Below, one piece after another: positions 25,101-36,135 of a stretch of 64,000 nt of DNA. The stretch's first letter is position 1. The number at the start of each line of letters is the position of its first letter. Origin of the DNA: Unio delphinus (taxonomy: Eukaryota; Mollusca; Bivalvia; Unionida; Unionidae); NCBI GenBank assembly GCA_029339505.1, contig JAQISU010000003.1, forward strand, positions 17,677,001 to 17,741,000. Direction: 5' to 3'. Both the position numbers and the translations under genes were made by a program. The notes under the pieces were generated by a model. It worked only from the letters and a program-made list of their open reading frames with translations. It ran no database searches and had not been told where the DNA came from.

Positions 25101-26237
25101 TTTGTGTCGCACATGTGCCGAAATGTGCAACCAATATCAACCTTGTCAGCACAGACAGGAAGAACGCGCCTTGACAGGAACGTGGATGAGAGTGTGGAAT
25201 TGTTTAAAGCTCTGGACCTGGGATACCGACTGTTAGAAGTGTACGAAATTTACCACTTTCCCAAGACACAACAATACCGCAAAGGAAACGAGACACAGAA
25301 AGGTATTGTTGCAGACTACGTGGATGCCTTTTTAAAACTAAAACAAGAAGCTAGCGGCTGTCTATCCTGGTGTCACACTCCCGAAGACCAAAAGATATTC
25401 AAAGAAAAATATCGGGAGCAGGAAGGCATCACTTTAGACCACATCGAGAAAAACGAAGGAAGGCGATCGTTTGCCAAAGTGATGCTCAATTGCTTGTGGG
25501 GTAAAATGGCACAACGACCGTCTTTACCCAAGACGGAGTATTTGTCCGAACCTTCTCGCTACTTCCAGATGATTCAAGACCAAACCAAAGTCATGAAACA
25601 CGTGGACGTCATTCGTGAGGACTTGATCTTAGTCAATTACGAAGAAGAACTAGACTTTGTAGAAGCCGACAAATTTGGAAATGTCATCATTGCGGCTTGC
25701 GTGACAGCCCACGATCGCTTAAAACTGTACGAAGTGTTAGAACTGTTAGGAGATCGTGTGTCGTATTTTGACAAGGACAGTTGCATCTACATTCACCGAC
25801 CGAACCAGTGTAACCCTGTCATCGAAGGAGACCGTTTAGGAGCCTGGACAGACGAACTTCCCGACGACAAGATTCTATGTTTTGCATGTGGCGGTCCTAA
25901 AAATTACGGCTACGATTACCGAGACCCACAAGGAGAAATGCACACCGAATGTAAAGTGAAAGGATTGACTCTCAATTATCGCACCAGTCGAGTGGTGAAC
26001 TTTGACGTGCTTCAAAAAGCCTTACAGTCTGGATAGGATGAAACTTTTAAAGTGACTACCCACGAACCGAACAAGATCGTACGTTTACCCACACACCAAA
26101 TCGTTAGCCGACCTTTGGAAAAAGTCTATCAAATCGTGTACCAAAAAAAAGTACGACTTCCCAATCACTTCACTCTACCGTACGGTCACGTCGAAATTGG
26201 GCAGTATATAAAAAGGGACATCATCCAAGACCAATAG
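22187..26237 (+). pseudogene. Polinton family B DNA polymerase, multiply broken
   Basis: Collinear pieces make up a protein-primed-type PolB of about 1300 codons. A basic N-terminus and cysteine-rich region (CEKCDYGYN, CPVCQRTF) precede exonuclease motifs DFECMQ (about 23583), NFSGYDGQF (about 23850) and YCRSDVDIL (about 24225). Polymerase motifs follow: DVCSLYP (about 24907), KVMLNCLWGKM (about 25480) and YFDKDS (about 25767). In the last, the usual DTD has become DKD. Breaks: TGA at 22430, a frame change near 23490, TAA near 23958, frame changes near 24530 and 25190, and TAG at 26034. It retains the exonuclease that element A's polymerase appears to lack, so the two elements are distinct lineages. 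Confidence 0.9.
26205..26215 (+). promoter_or_regulatory. TATA box of the 26273 gene
   Basis: TATATAAAAAG lies 58 bp before the ATG at 26273. Similar TATAAAA or GATAAAAG boxes precede most element B genes (27200, 33769, 34583, 35487, 35788, 36074, 36576, 38413). Confidence 0.6.
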
Positions 26238-26272
26238 TTCATTTTGTCACTACAACGACCAAGCGAAAGAAG

Positions 26273-26767
26273 ATGAATCCATTTAAACAGGCATCATTCA
26301 AGTTTGGGGATTGTAAAACAAATGTACCTTCCCCGAGTGTGAAAAGTACTGGATGGATAAGACCCATGCATTACAACGGAAGTTGTCCGGAAGGAAACTG
26401 TAAGTGTCCTTGCGGTTACCATTGTAATTGCGTTACAGAGTGCGATGCTATACCTTACGATTGCAGTGATGCCAGACGTTGTGACCTCAGCGATTCAGCA
26501 GGATATCGTGGGAACGTTGCTATGACTATTACCCCTATATCTACCATGGAAAGTGATGCTGTGCTTGTCAAACCTGAGGGATGCGAAAGCGGTCCCACAC
26601 GTTATCGTGGACTCCTAGGAATTTCAGAGCCGGATTTTTCTACTTGGGCGAAAGGGATAAAGTCAAGTGCTTCAGTTGTGGTGTATCCATTTACGAGTGA
26701 GTACAGAAAGATTCCGCTTACCTGGAACATGCTCGATGGTCTCCGAATTGTCAATACCTACCTTTAG
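26273..26767 (+). CDS. Cysteine-rich unknown protein of element B
   Basis: An uninterrupted 164-residue frame, one of few intact in this element. Residues 40-75 hold about ten cysteines (CPEGNCKCPCGYHCNCVTEC, then CDSDARRC-like spacing) that could bind zinc or form disulfides. The C-terminal part has no recognised motif. It has a good TATA box. The function is unknown. Confidence 0.5.
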   Translation: MNPFKQASFKFGDCKTNVPSPSVKSTGWIRPMHYNGSCPEGNCKCPCGYHCNCVTECDAIPYDCSDARRCDLSDSAGYRGNVAMTITPISTMESDAVLVKPEGCESGPTRYRGLLGISEPDFSTWAKGIKSSASVVVYPFTSEYRKIPLTWNMLDGLRIVNTYL

Positions 26768-26802
26768 TAGGACCTAGTGATTGGAAGTGACAATACTCCT
26801 CC

Positions 26803-27193
26803 ATGTCGTTTGACAAAGCTAGACCAGTATATAAGCCCTCTCTAAAACATAATATTCAAGGATTACCACACGAATTGCAAGAGAAGATCTACAAGGATGT
26901 TTGGCAGGGTCTTGCCAAAGAAAAATCTCAATGGGTGACTCTAGAACTTTTGTGTCTTGAAATTCATAAGAGGAAAGTGACAAAAATTAACCAACGTGTC
27001 AGATTTCTCTGGATCAAGGGTATTTATTTTCCACTGTTTCGAATTTGGTACGTTTACATCTGAAGATTTTTTGATCCTTCTTGACCGTTACCCTGAATGG
27101 CAGTGGGACGAAATTACACGTTATATTAATCACTTTCGCTTTTGGAGGAGATTTGATTCTGTGCAAAATATACACCGATGGTCTTCGACCTAA
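26803..27193 (+). pseudogene. Unknown protein with F-box-like start, frameshifted
   Basis: The frame from 26803 gives about 65 credible residues, including GLPHELQEKIYKDVWQG, which resembles the LP.EL...I start of F-box domains. It then drifts out of frame near 26990. Another frame continues to 27193 with TSEDFLILLDRYPEWQWDEI. Read together these suggest one protein of about 130 residues with a single frameshift. The F-box likeness is weak. The DNA at 26881-26909 is almost identical to 35105-35133. Confidence 0.4.
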
Positions 27194-27216
27194 AAAAAGT
27201 ATAAAAGAGAACGACC

Positions 27217-27564
27217 ATGCCACAACCTTTATTACTTGTGATCAAACAGATTCCGTGGAAGGATATCAATGAGAAGATTCACACGGTGAAGGATTACGAA
27301 TACTTATTGCAAGAACTGTGTCCCATGAATTGGGGTCGACGTGTAGTGTGTGTTTTAGTGACTTGCTTTCTGGGATTTTGTTTACCTGTCGATTCCTTGT
27401 GGACACTTTACGATCACTACCTACCAAAGAGACAGTATGTTGACTCCTTTAAATGTCCACGAGAGACTCATTCTGTTAAAAGCCTTACGCTTTCATCTGG
27501 ATACGTCTCGACCTCTACAGGAGTAAAAGATTCGTCAACTTTTACGTACGGAAGTGGTGTATGA
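27217..27564 (+). CDS. Unknown 115-residue protein with one hydrophobic segment
   Basis: Preceded by TATAAAAG at 27200-27207. It has a hydrophobic stretch around residues 45-60 (RVVCVLVTCFLGFCL) and an otherwise polar sequence. No family is recognised. It is the last element B gene before the LINE insertion. Confidence 0.4.
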   Translation: MPQPLLLVIKQIPWKDINEKIHTVKDYEYLLQELCPMNWGRRVVCVLVTCFLGFCLPVDSLWTLYDHYLPKRQYVDSFKCPRETHSVKSLTLSSGYVSTSTGVKDSSTFTYGSGV

Positions 27565-27634
27565 AGATGTGTGTGTAGCTTGAGATTTACACCCTCATTG
27601 GACAGATGTACGTGACTGGAAAAGTTGGGATTTT

Positions 27635-27647
27635 GAGGCTTGGACAA
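27635..27647. repeat. Target-site duplication of the inserted LINE, left copy
   Basis: GAGGCTTGGACAA here and at 33375-33387, exactly bounding the LINE. Confidence 0.9.
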
Positions 27648-28043
27648 TGATTGATTGATTGATTGATATTTAACGGCGCACCAGCACTTTTAGGCTATTT
27701 AGCGCCATACAACAGGCTGTATTTAAACATGGTTAAAAATACGAAAGGTTTAATATCGACCAGCGAAAAAAAAAACCCAAATAGTTCAATATAAAATTAT
27801 AAGTTGTTGGTAACAGTAAAATATGAAGCTTCCCAATCAAAGGGAGATGTAAATGGTGTATGTTAATGAAAAGATGTTGCAAAATAAGGGAGGTATTTGC
27901 ATTAAATAAAAATGCACTAGGTGATGACATACAAGTTAAAGTTTAAGATAAAGATTTAATTCCTTCAGGAAATCTAAAATACAAGTGATAGATACAGTAT
28001 CAAAACGTTCCTTCATGTCATGTACATTATAGTACGTATCACG

Positions 28044-31000
28044 TTAAGGTTGCAGGTCGGAACACACGGTCATAAAGTGTTTAACAGTGAATGGTTCATT
28101 GCAAGAGACGCACTCTGGTGGATCTTCACCTTTTAGTATGTGGGAATGGGTTATGTATGAATGACCGATTCTCATTCTTGCAATGACAGTCTCCTCCCTA
28201 CGGATAGTTCTGTAGGAAGGAGTCCATTCCCCCAGGGTTGGTTTGATGGCATGAAGTTTGTTGTTGACTGTATGATCCCATGACGTCTGCCACCTCTGAC
28301 GCAGGTACTTTTTGATACAAGGTTTAAAATCAGTAAACGGTAATTTAAAATCTGATGGTTCTTGGGATAGAGCCATCTTAGAAGCATGGTCTGCTTCTTC
28401 ATTACCTCTAATACCAATATGGCTAGGTAACCAACAGTATACTATATTGCTGGAGGTACTAAACGCTGTATTTTTGCCGAGGAGATGGACTAATAATGAA
28501 TTATCCAGTTTTCTATTATGTAGCGACTGAAGCACTGATAAAGAGTCACAGAAGATAATGCTATTTAATACGCGTTTCTGTTCGATAAATTTGAGAGCAA
28601 GGTCTATTGCTCTGATTTCCGCTGAAAATATGGACGCATCGTTTGGCAAGCGCACTTTGGTTATGTGCTTGCCACTAACGAAGGCTGCAGCAGCCTTTTC
28701 ATCAACCTTTGATCTATCAGTATAAAATTTAGTGTAATTTGTAAAATCGTTGAGAAGTTCGTGATAAGAGTTCAGGAATATGACAGGGTTGGTCTCAGAT
28801 TTATTCCCATCGTGTAACGTAAAGTTCACTTTGGGTTGCTTAAGGAGCCAAGGTGGTGTTTTCGAGACAAACGTTTTCTGAACTGTGGAGAGATTACTTT
28901 TGATATTGTCAAGGCTGGATGATATTCTAATGCCAAATGAAGGTATGGCATTTGGTTTATTATCATATAAAGTTTTGTATTTTGGTTGAAAAACAGCCGA
29001 AAAAGCAGGGTTCCGAGGGTTTGATCTTAACTTAAGAGCGTATTGTGCAGAAAGCATTTCTCTGCGATGCGATAAAGGTGGTTCATTCGCTTCCGCGAGA
29101 AGGCTTTCACATGGAGATGTCTTAAATGCTCCTAGAGCGAGTCTTATTCCCTGATGATGAATTGGATCAAGCATTTTCAAATAGGACTTCCTAGCTGAAC
29201 CATAAAGAATGCATCCATAGTCTAGTATGGAGTGGATAAATGTTCTATACAAATTAAGGAGGACTTTTTTTTATCAGCACCCCAGTCAGTATGCGCAATT
29301 ACTTTAAGTAAATTTAAAGCTTTTAAGCATTTACCTTTTAAATTCTTTATGTGTGGTATAAAAGTCAGCTTTCTGTCGAAGATAATACCCAAAAATTTTG
29401 TTTCCTCAACAACTGGAATAAGTGTTCCATCCAGCGTGAGGTTAGGGTCATCATGATGTCTTCGCAATTGACAGAAATGCATGCATACTGTTTTCAATTT
29501 AGAAAATTTGAAACCGTTATTACTGGCCCAACTTTAGATTTTACTGATATTTTGCTGGAGTTGCCTTTCAGTTGTATGCATGTGCTTTGATCGATAACAA
29601 ATTAAAAAATCATCTACATATAAAGAGCAATCCACACCGGGAGCTAAGCACTTGGTGATGCTATTGATTTTGATATTAAATAGCGTCACAGATAATATAC
29701 TGCCCTGGGGCACACCCATCTCTTGCTGGTGCATATCGGAGAGGATAGAGCCCACTCGTACTTTGAATTCTCTGTCGGAGAGAAAACTGGAGATGAAGGA
29801 AGGCAGACGGCCTTTTAGACCTAGATCGTGCAGGTCATTTAGTATCCCGTACTTCCATGTTGCGTCATAGGCCTTTTCTAAATCAAAGAAGATTGCTACT
29901 AAATGTTCCTTCTTGATAAATGCATCGCGAATAAATGTTTCCAGTCTAACCAGATGATCTTTTGTACTACGACCAGAACGGAAGCCACTTTGGAAAGGAG
30001 ATATTAAATTGTTACTTTCCAAGTACCATACAAGCCTAGAATTAATCATTCGTTCCATTGTTTTGCACACGCAGCTTGTCAGTGCAATGGGCCGAAAGTT
30101 GTTAGGATTTTCGATGTCTTTGCCTGGTTTGGGAATCGGTATTACTATTGCTTCTTTCCAGCTCTTAGGTATATTACCAGCAATCCATAAATCATTGAAG
30201 ATTTTCAGAAGTAAGGTCAGAGAAGATTCTGGAAGGTGTTTCAAAAACTAGTAATGGACTTCGTCAGGCCCAGCTGATGTATCATGGGCCTTGTCTAAAG
30301 CCCCCTAAGTTCCAATAAAGAAAACAGCTGGTTATAGCTTTCAGAGTTGTTAGATGTGAACTTTAAACGTGACTTTTCTTTTTAAGATTTTAATCTTCGA
30401 AAGGTTTCTGAATAATTAGATGATGATGAGTTTTTTGAGAAACTATCGGCAAGAATATTTGCTATGTCACGTTTCGAACTAAAATTGTTATTGTTTGTTT
30501 TCAGTTGTCGAATAGAATTGTGTTTCCTCTTTCCATTTATTTTGCGAATAGTATCCCAAACTTGTTTCATTGAGGTACGAGAGTTTATAGAAGAAACATA
30601 TTTCTTCCAGGATGTTCGTTTACATTCTTTGATTGTGCGTCGTGTTTTAGTCCACGCAATTCGATATTTGTTTAAATTTTCGGGCGTAGGACGAGTGTTG
30701 AATTATTTTAATGCTTCTCGGCGTTGTCTAATGGCTTCTTTGCATTCCTTGGTTACCCAAGGTTTTTGCGGTTTTTTACTGTTCGGTGAGGACTTAGGAA
30801 TAGATTCATCTGCAATTGAAATTAGAATTGAAGTAAAATGCTGTATAGGATTAACAGCGTTAAATATTGTATAATTATTTAGTCTAGTTTGACATAGTGT
30901 TTCAAAGGAAGCCAGTCAGCTTTCCTTATATTCCATTGTGGAATTGCGTCATCAATTTTAGAGTTATTTTCAAGAGTGATTGGAAAATGATCACTGCTGT

Positions 31001-31611
31001 GAAGGTCATCAGCGACCTTCCATTCATAGTCCAAAAGCAATGAAGGAGAGCAAATTGTTAAATCAATGGACGTGTACGTACCCGTTCCTGGGTGTAAATA
31101 TGTCGGTGAGTTAGTATTATATAGACACAGATCGTGTCTAGAATGGAAATCTTCTGCTATGGCCTCTGTCGTTTATGTGATTCGATCCCCATAGAATGTT
31201 ATGGGCATTAAAATCCCCGAGTAAAACGAAGGGCGTGGGAAGTTTTTGAACAATATTGTCTAATTCATTTGGTACTAGTTTGGTGTTTGGTGGTAAGTAA
31301 ATAGAGCAAAATGTAATCACTCGATGTAAAGTGACGCTTACAGCAATAGCTTGTAAATTTGTATTGAAAGGAATGACTCTGTGATGGGCTCTATTGTTGA
31401 CAACAACAGAGACTCCTCCTGAGGCCCTGTCAGCGTTTTGAAAGTACGTGTTGAACAGGGAAAAGTTTTAAAATGTAATTTTATCTGTATCTTTCCGGAA
31501 TGTTTCCTGTAAACATAGTACAGCAGGATCATGATCAGTTAAAAGCAGAAGAATATCATTGTAGTTAGCTTTAAGTCCTCGACAGTTCCATTGTATGATG
31601 GTGTTCTTCAT
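28044..31611 (-). pseudogene. LINE ORF2: endonuclease, RT and RNase H, broken
   Basis: It starts at ATG 31611 with IIQWNCRGLK and LCLQETF (APE endonuclease). LLGDFNAHNILWG is at about 31220. RT motifs run from IPIPKPGKD through FFDLEKAYDATW and GVPQGSILS to LYVDDFLIC (29600-30180). RNase H begins KFYTDRSKVDE at about 28740; the usual TDGS is changed to TDRS. It continues with IFCDSLSVLQSL and the LPSHIGIRGNEEAD stretch (28370-28560). A terminal CCHC-like ECVSC...H...C closes the protein. Several frame changes and stops (around 29230, 29510, 30250, 30380, 31140) make it inactive. Confidence 0.9.
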
Positions 31612-31674
31612 TATAAAAATTATGCTGAAGATTCTAGAGCTAGATTAGACTATTCGCGGAGAACATTTGTGTTG

Positions 31675-32851
31675 TTATTTTTCTGGAGGAAGTACGGGAG
31701 TATATTTAGTTTTGCTAGGTTTGGAGGAACCTTGAGTACATGGAGCAGTTTCTTCTGCATCCATACTCTCAAGTTCTCCAAACATATTGTAAAGTTTAAT
31801 GGGGTCATCTGACCCCTTTTGCTGCTTATTTGTTTGTGGTTTTTGTTTATTTCTTAGAGCTTTTGGTGGTGGGTTGTTATTAAATGTTATCTGAGTTGAT
31901 GCTGTGCTTTTCTGTGGTTGGTAATTAGGGATGTTGACATTTTTTGTTGAATCGGGCTGATCTGTCTGTATTTGTGCGTCCTTTGTGATTTTGGGGTTGT
32001 GTTTCACAACTGTGGAGAAGGATTGGCCAGGAAGGGCTATTTTTGCCTGGACAAGTTTTCGGGACTCTGGGTAGGGTATGTTGGAGGTAAACTTTACCCT
32101 CTGAATTTCCTTCTCCTGTTTCCAAGTATCACAATCCTTAGAATTGGCGTGATGTTCTTTGCCACAGTTGACACAATGCGGAGTTGCTCTACAATCAGCT
32201 TCCTGATGAGAATGGTCTCCTCATCGGCCACAGACCTTAACTCTGGAACATCGGTCCTCGTGATGGCCGTTTTTCTGACACTTATAGCATCGAAGGGGGT
32301 TTGGTATGTAGATCTCAACCTTTACTTGCAAAAACCCAACCTTAACCACTTTGGGCACAATTGGTTTATTAAAGGTGAGTACAAATGTGTTGGTGTCCTG
32401 CAGGGTGTTATTACGTTTAATACGTATTCTACGCACTGCAGTGACACCTTCATGTTTCATCCCTTCGATGATATCTGCGTCGTTGACTCCAGCCAAGTCA
32501 CGACACCGCATCACGCCTTTGGACGTATTCAAGGAAGTGTGAGTGAATGAAGTCACTGGTCACTGGAATGTCGAAGAATGTTTTGATCTTTCTGAGATTT
32601 TCCGATTGACCCCTTCATTCACATTCAACGAAAAGACAGCCCGATTTTAATATTTTTACACCTTTTGGTGTGCCGATCAACCCCATTAAAGTTTTCTCAA
32701 TTACAAAAGGAGATAGTGCAGCAATTTGTTTTTCAGCATCTGTTGACTATATGACCATGAAGCGTGGGAATGACTCCACACTACATGGTTCTTCATCAGA
32801 GTCGGATAGTGGTTTCGTTCGTTTGTTTTGATTTTTCTTTGAATTTTCCAT
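31675..32851 (-). pseudogene. LINE ORF1: Gag-like protein with zinc knuckles, broken
   Basis: From ATG 32851 the first frame carries the ESFPRFMVI stretch and, after a stop, SPFVIEK and GTPKGVKILKSG, a layout common to ORF1 proteins of this LINE group. The next frame (32556 down) contains an RNA-binding-like region and CYKCQKNGHHEDRC, the first CCHC knuckle. The last frame (32007-31675) is a low-complexity polar tail. Stops and frameshifts separate the pieces. Confidence 0.8.
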
Positions 32852-33374
32852 GATTTTGTTTTATAGTTTCAGCACCCATGCTCCCCGCCCACCATGGAGC
32901 CCAACAAGGGGACACTTTTCAAGTGCCAGGGATACACAGATGCCATACTCGTTAGATAAAATTACCTAGGATCGGCAAAATTACCTCCCGATTGACCCGT
33001 TAAGCCACCGCTATCTAGGAGGTCCTCTAGTACTTGGGAAAATGAAAGCTAGAATGATAGAATGAAGGGGCAACGGTGGTATCAAGAGAGATACAAGAAA
33101 GATATAGAAAGTAAGCTAGTAAATAAAGACCTCCTAGAGCTCGGCGTGACCAGCCGATTTGTTGAGACCGGGCCCATCTCGACCACCCATCTAAGAGAAG
33201 TAGAGGCCAAAATAGTGTATTGCATCGGAAAAGCCTCCGCTCAACTACCAGGATCCTTTCCTCCTCCGACACGGGTCGCAACCCACGGCAAACAGGTCGC
33301 CTCTACTTAGTCGCCTTTTACGACACGTGGCGAGGCACGTCGGGCCAATTCTACAACCCCGAACCCGCAGGGGG

Positions 33375-33387
33375 GAGGCTTGGACAA
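33375..33387. repeat. Target-site duplication of the inserted LINE, right copy
   Basis: GAGGCTTGGACAA, identical to 27635-27647. Element B resumes after it. Confidence 0.9.
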
Positions 33388-33402
33388 ACGTAGCATCCCA
33401 TT

Positions 33403-33735
33403 ATGCCCAAGCGTTGTGTTCGTAAAATACATCGTCGAGTGAAAAAAGTCACTTTTAAACCAGTGTTAGTGACAGTACCAGAAGAAGAAGAAAAAAATCT
33501 GTCCCCGAGGACAATCCGTCTGTTCAAGACAGAACTGTCATGGACATTCCCCCCACAAAAGCCCTTCCGAGAAGACACCTATGTAACTGTACCCCATGTA
33601 GAGACTATAAGAACATTACACACTACCTCTAGGACACCTTCGTTACCCAAACAATGTTGTACAGTGACTTGTTTATATGCTACTTTGATCGTTTCCATGT
33701 GTATTTTATTCCTGTATTTATCCATTCTCATTTAA
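33403..33735 (+). CDS. Single-pass membrane protein of element B, unknown
   Basis: 110 residues: a basic N-terminus (KRCVRKIHRRVKKVTFK), an acidic and polar middle, and a C-terminal membrane helix (CLYATLIVSMCILFLYLSIL). AATAAA at 33747-33752 follows the stop and could be its polyadenylation signal. The LINE inserted only 15 bp upstream, separating it from its promoter. No family is recognised. Confidence 0.5.
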   Translation: MPKRCVRKIHRRVKKVTFKPVLVTVPEEEEKNLSPRTIRLFKTELSWTFPPQKPFREDTYVTVPHVETIRTLHTTSRTPSLPKQCCTVTCLYATLIVSMCILFLYLSILI

Positions 33736-33768
33736 ACATGCATTGAAATAAACGTGTCTTGAAAAAAG

Positions 33769-33777
33769 TATAAAAAT
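33769..33777 (+). promoter_or_regulatory. TATA box of the ATPase gene
   Basis: TATAAAAAT lies 58 bp upstream of ATG 33827. Confidence 0.6.
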
Positions 33778-33826
33778 CTATTGTCTTGTCTGTTTTTGTG
33801 TCAATAGTGTCATACCCTACACGACT

Positions 33827-34559
33827 ATGGCTAACTCTGCTATTTCTACTACTCCTTCCTCCTCCACATTCAAAGTCATTGACGAACACTTAGATCATGC
33901 TAGTTGGGAGGCGTTGTATCTTCGTCATCCTTTTAACATGTTAATTGCTGGACCGAGCGGTTCAGGCAAAACCGAATTTGTCAAACGTTTGATTGAACAT
34001 AAACATCATTTGATCGATCGTCCACCTCAACGCATCGTGTGGTGTTACAAAAGAGTGGCAATCGGCATACAGCCTTTTACAAGAAAGTCAATGTGATTCT
34101 ATTGTGTTTGTAGAAGGTAATCCTAGAGAGGACGAGGGGATCGTGTCTGACCCTAGTCAAACTCATTGGGTCATTTTTGACGACATGTTAGGAGAAGACG
34201 AAGAAGAAATTAAACTGTGGTTTACGCGTAAAGGGCATCATCGTAATACCAGTGTGATTTACATCACACAAAATTTATTTCAACAAAGTAAAGCCAATCG
34301 TACCATTAGTCACAATGCTCATTACGTGGTCTTGTTTAAAAGTCCTCGAGATAAATCACAAGTGCAAGTCTTAGCCAAGCAGTTAGGAACACCTTGGCTG
34401 ACTCATGCGTACGATGATGCCACTCAAACACCACACGCCTATTTACTCGTGGATTTAAAACCCACCATCCCCGATTATTTGCGATTTCGTACCGATTTGT
34501 TTCAAGACTGGTGTCAAGACGGAGGACCTGTCGTGTACACGTCCTCGTCGTCGACATAA
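33827..34559 (+). pseudogene. A32-like packaging ATPase, one frameshift
   Basis: About 240 codons. Walker A GPSGSGKT is near residue 45 and FNMLIAGPSG is the usual lead-in. A frame change near 34050 is followed by Walker B VIFDDML (about 34170) and the SVIYITQNLFQ sensor (about 34250). The pieces align end to end with the Polinton ATPase family, so a single indel is the only visible damage. It is the homologue of element A's 5794-6465 gene but clearly diverged. Confidence 0.88.
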
Positions 34560-34615
34560 CACTATGAACCACTAAACAAATCTATAAAAACCTTGGTCAC
34601 TTTGACATCGTCAAC

Positions 34616-35472
34616 ATGACGTCCCTTCAGTCTCATCTTCCCATCAAATTGATTCGTGCCTTGTTCGGTATCAGTCGCGAAAAAAATCCACAAATACGTG
34701 TTCACGTCTTAGAAGCCAGTCTCAAAGAAGTCTTACGATGGTTTACGGTGACAGCACGTCAAATACTGCAAGGCATCATTCACATTACACATCAAACCAA
34801 ACGCTTTTTTGACAGAAACAAAGTAGCCTTGACGCAACTGGCCGATCCTCGCATCGACACTCAAACCAAAAAGCAAATCATATTGAAACCTGGAGGTAGT
34901 GGTTCTCTAGGAGGTGTCATCATTCGTTCCTTTTTAAAATGGGATCCCAATACTCCCAAAGTTCACCCCAAGAAAAAAAAGCCAAACGAACCCCTAAGAA
35001 AAAGAACAATGGTACCAAGACCAAAACACAGAAAAAGAACAGTCCACAGAATAAGAGCACTTCGGCCAGGACGCAACCTTATCTTCGTCAACCACGACCT
35101 GTAAGAGAAGATCTACAAGGACGTTTGGCAGGGACCGCGTTGCCAGTAGCCTCAGGTGCTTCCACTTCTCCGTTGCGGGTGATGCCAGCCAAATCCAATT
35201 TGACACCCGTTTTTCCTAATTTGATGAAACATTGGAAATCTGCGTCTCCCAAAACGTCTCCTCCACCGGTGACACCCTCGTCCACATTAGCAGCAGTAGC
35301 TGCTGCTCGCAAAGTACCTACCCTTAAAGTCAAAGTCCAAGAAAGATCTGGCATGTTAAAGAGTTTACTAGATTTGTCCAAACAAGAACTGTCCCGATTG
35401 AGTCCGTTACGAACCCCTTCACGACGTGTGTTACCTACCATGAAGTTGATACGTCGGAAAGATAATCAGTAG
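34616..35472 (+). pseudogene. Basic virion-associated protein, frame-changed
   Basis: The TATA box at 34583-34590 precedes ATG 34616. The first frame (about 110 credible residues: LPIKLIRALFGI, then LTQLADPRIDTQTKK and LKPGGSGS) matches the general pattern of small Polinton proteins with a helical start and a GG-containing end. The 34939-35472 frame continues with a very basic, Pro/Ser-rich tail (KRTPKKKNNGTKTKTQKKN). These may be one gene with a frameshift near 34960, or two overlapping genes. A core or capsid-associated role is likely from composition only. Confidence 0.5.
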
Positions 35473-35554
35473 CGTGGCATTCCATGTATAAAAATATGAC
35501 TTGAGGACAACAACGGGAATCAGTATTTTCTGTGCCACTGCTGAACACTCAAGG

Positions 35555-35774
35555 ATGCTTCCTCAAAAACGTACACACCACAACCCTCGTCGTTCTGCTG
35601 TCCAAAAAGGAAAAAAAAAGACAATCTCGTCATCCCACCAAAGGCTTAAAAACCAAACATCGACGTCATTCCCTCCAAAGACGTAGTCCTTTAAAGAAAA
35701 ATAAGAGTCACCAAAAAGGAGGATCCTTTGGCAATTTTGGGAAACACATTGTTACCTTTTTGACGAAGCGGTAG
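35555..35774 (+). pseudogene. Small Arg/Lys-rich protein, core-protein-like, frameshifted
   Basis: TATA at 35487-35495. ATG 35555 opens a frame rich in His, Arg and Lys. After an adenine run near 35615 another frame carries the rest to 35774, ending in a Gly-containing GGSFGNFGKHIVTFL tail. It is protamine-like in composition, similar in style to adenoviral mu/pVII core proteins. One indel breaks it. Confidence 0.5.
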
Positions 35775-35850
35775 TTCCCGAAAAGGTAGATAAAAGAGAG
35801 TGTGTACCAAGTCATTGACACCAGTGGTATTGTGAAACGAACAAGCAAAG

Positions 35851-36078
35851 ATGTCACCTCGCAGAAAGCATTCTTATTCACCCCCCAAAGGAAAGAAAAG
35901 GAAAGGACGTTTAGCCAAACATCGACACGTTCGTCGTCAAAGGGTCCAAAAGAAAATACCCATCCGTTAAGAGAAAAAGATGTTGGTGCAGCGCGGAGGC
36001 TTTTTTATTCCTTTTTTTGTAAGAGAGGAAATTACACCATTTCTAAAACAAGTGTTGGCACAACAAAAAAAAAGATAA
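35851..36078 (+). pseudogene. pX-like gene, truncated duplicate
   Basis: This is a shortened copy of the 36136-36564 gene. Upstream and first codons are almost identical (both start SPR.KHSYS.PKGKKRK), and the end has KKMLVQRGGFF. About 60 central codons are missing and a TAA replaces a Gln codon mid-gene. Its upstream box (AGATAAAAG at 35788) is duplicated too. Confidence 0.75.
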
Positions 36079-36135
36079 AAGGGTGTGTGTTCCAAGTCAT
36101 TGACGCCAGTGGCATTGTGGAACGAACAAGCAAAG

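Larger units (their letters stand above)
27648..33374 (-). mobile_element. I/Nimb-like LINE inserted in element B, degenerate
   Basis: A minus-strand non-LTR retrotransposon with a 5' region near 33374, ORF1 with zinc knuckles, ORF2 with endonuclease, RT and RNase H, and a 3' end of (TCAA)n repeats at 27648-27664. It is flanked by a perfect 13-bp duplication, so it is full length in structure. Coding frames are broken. The G+C-rich 5' leader (about 32900-33374) is non-coding. Confidence 0.9.
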
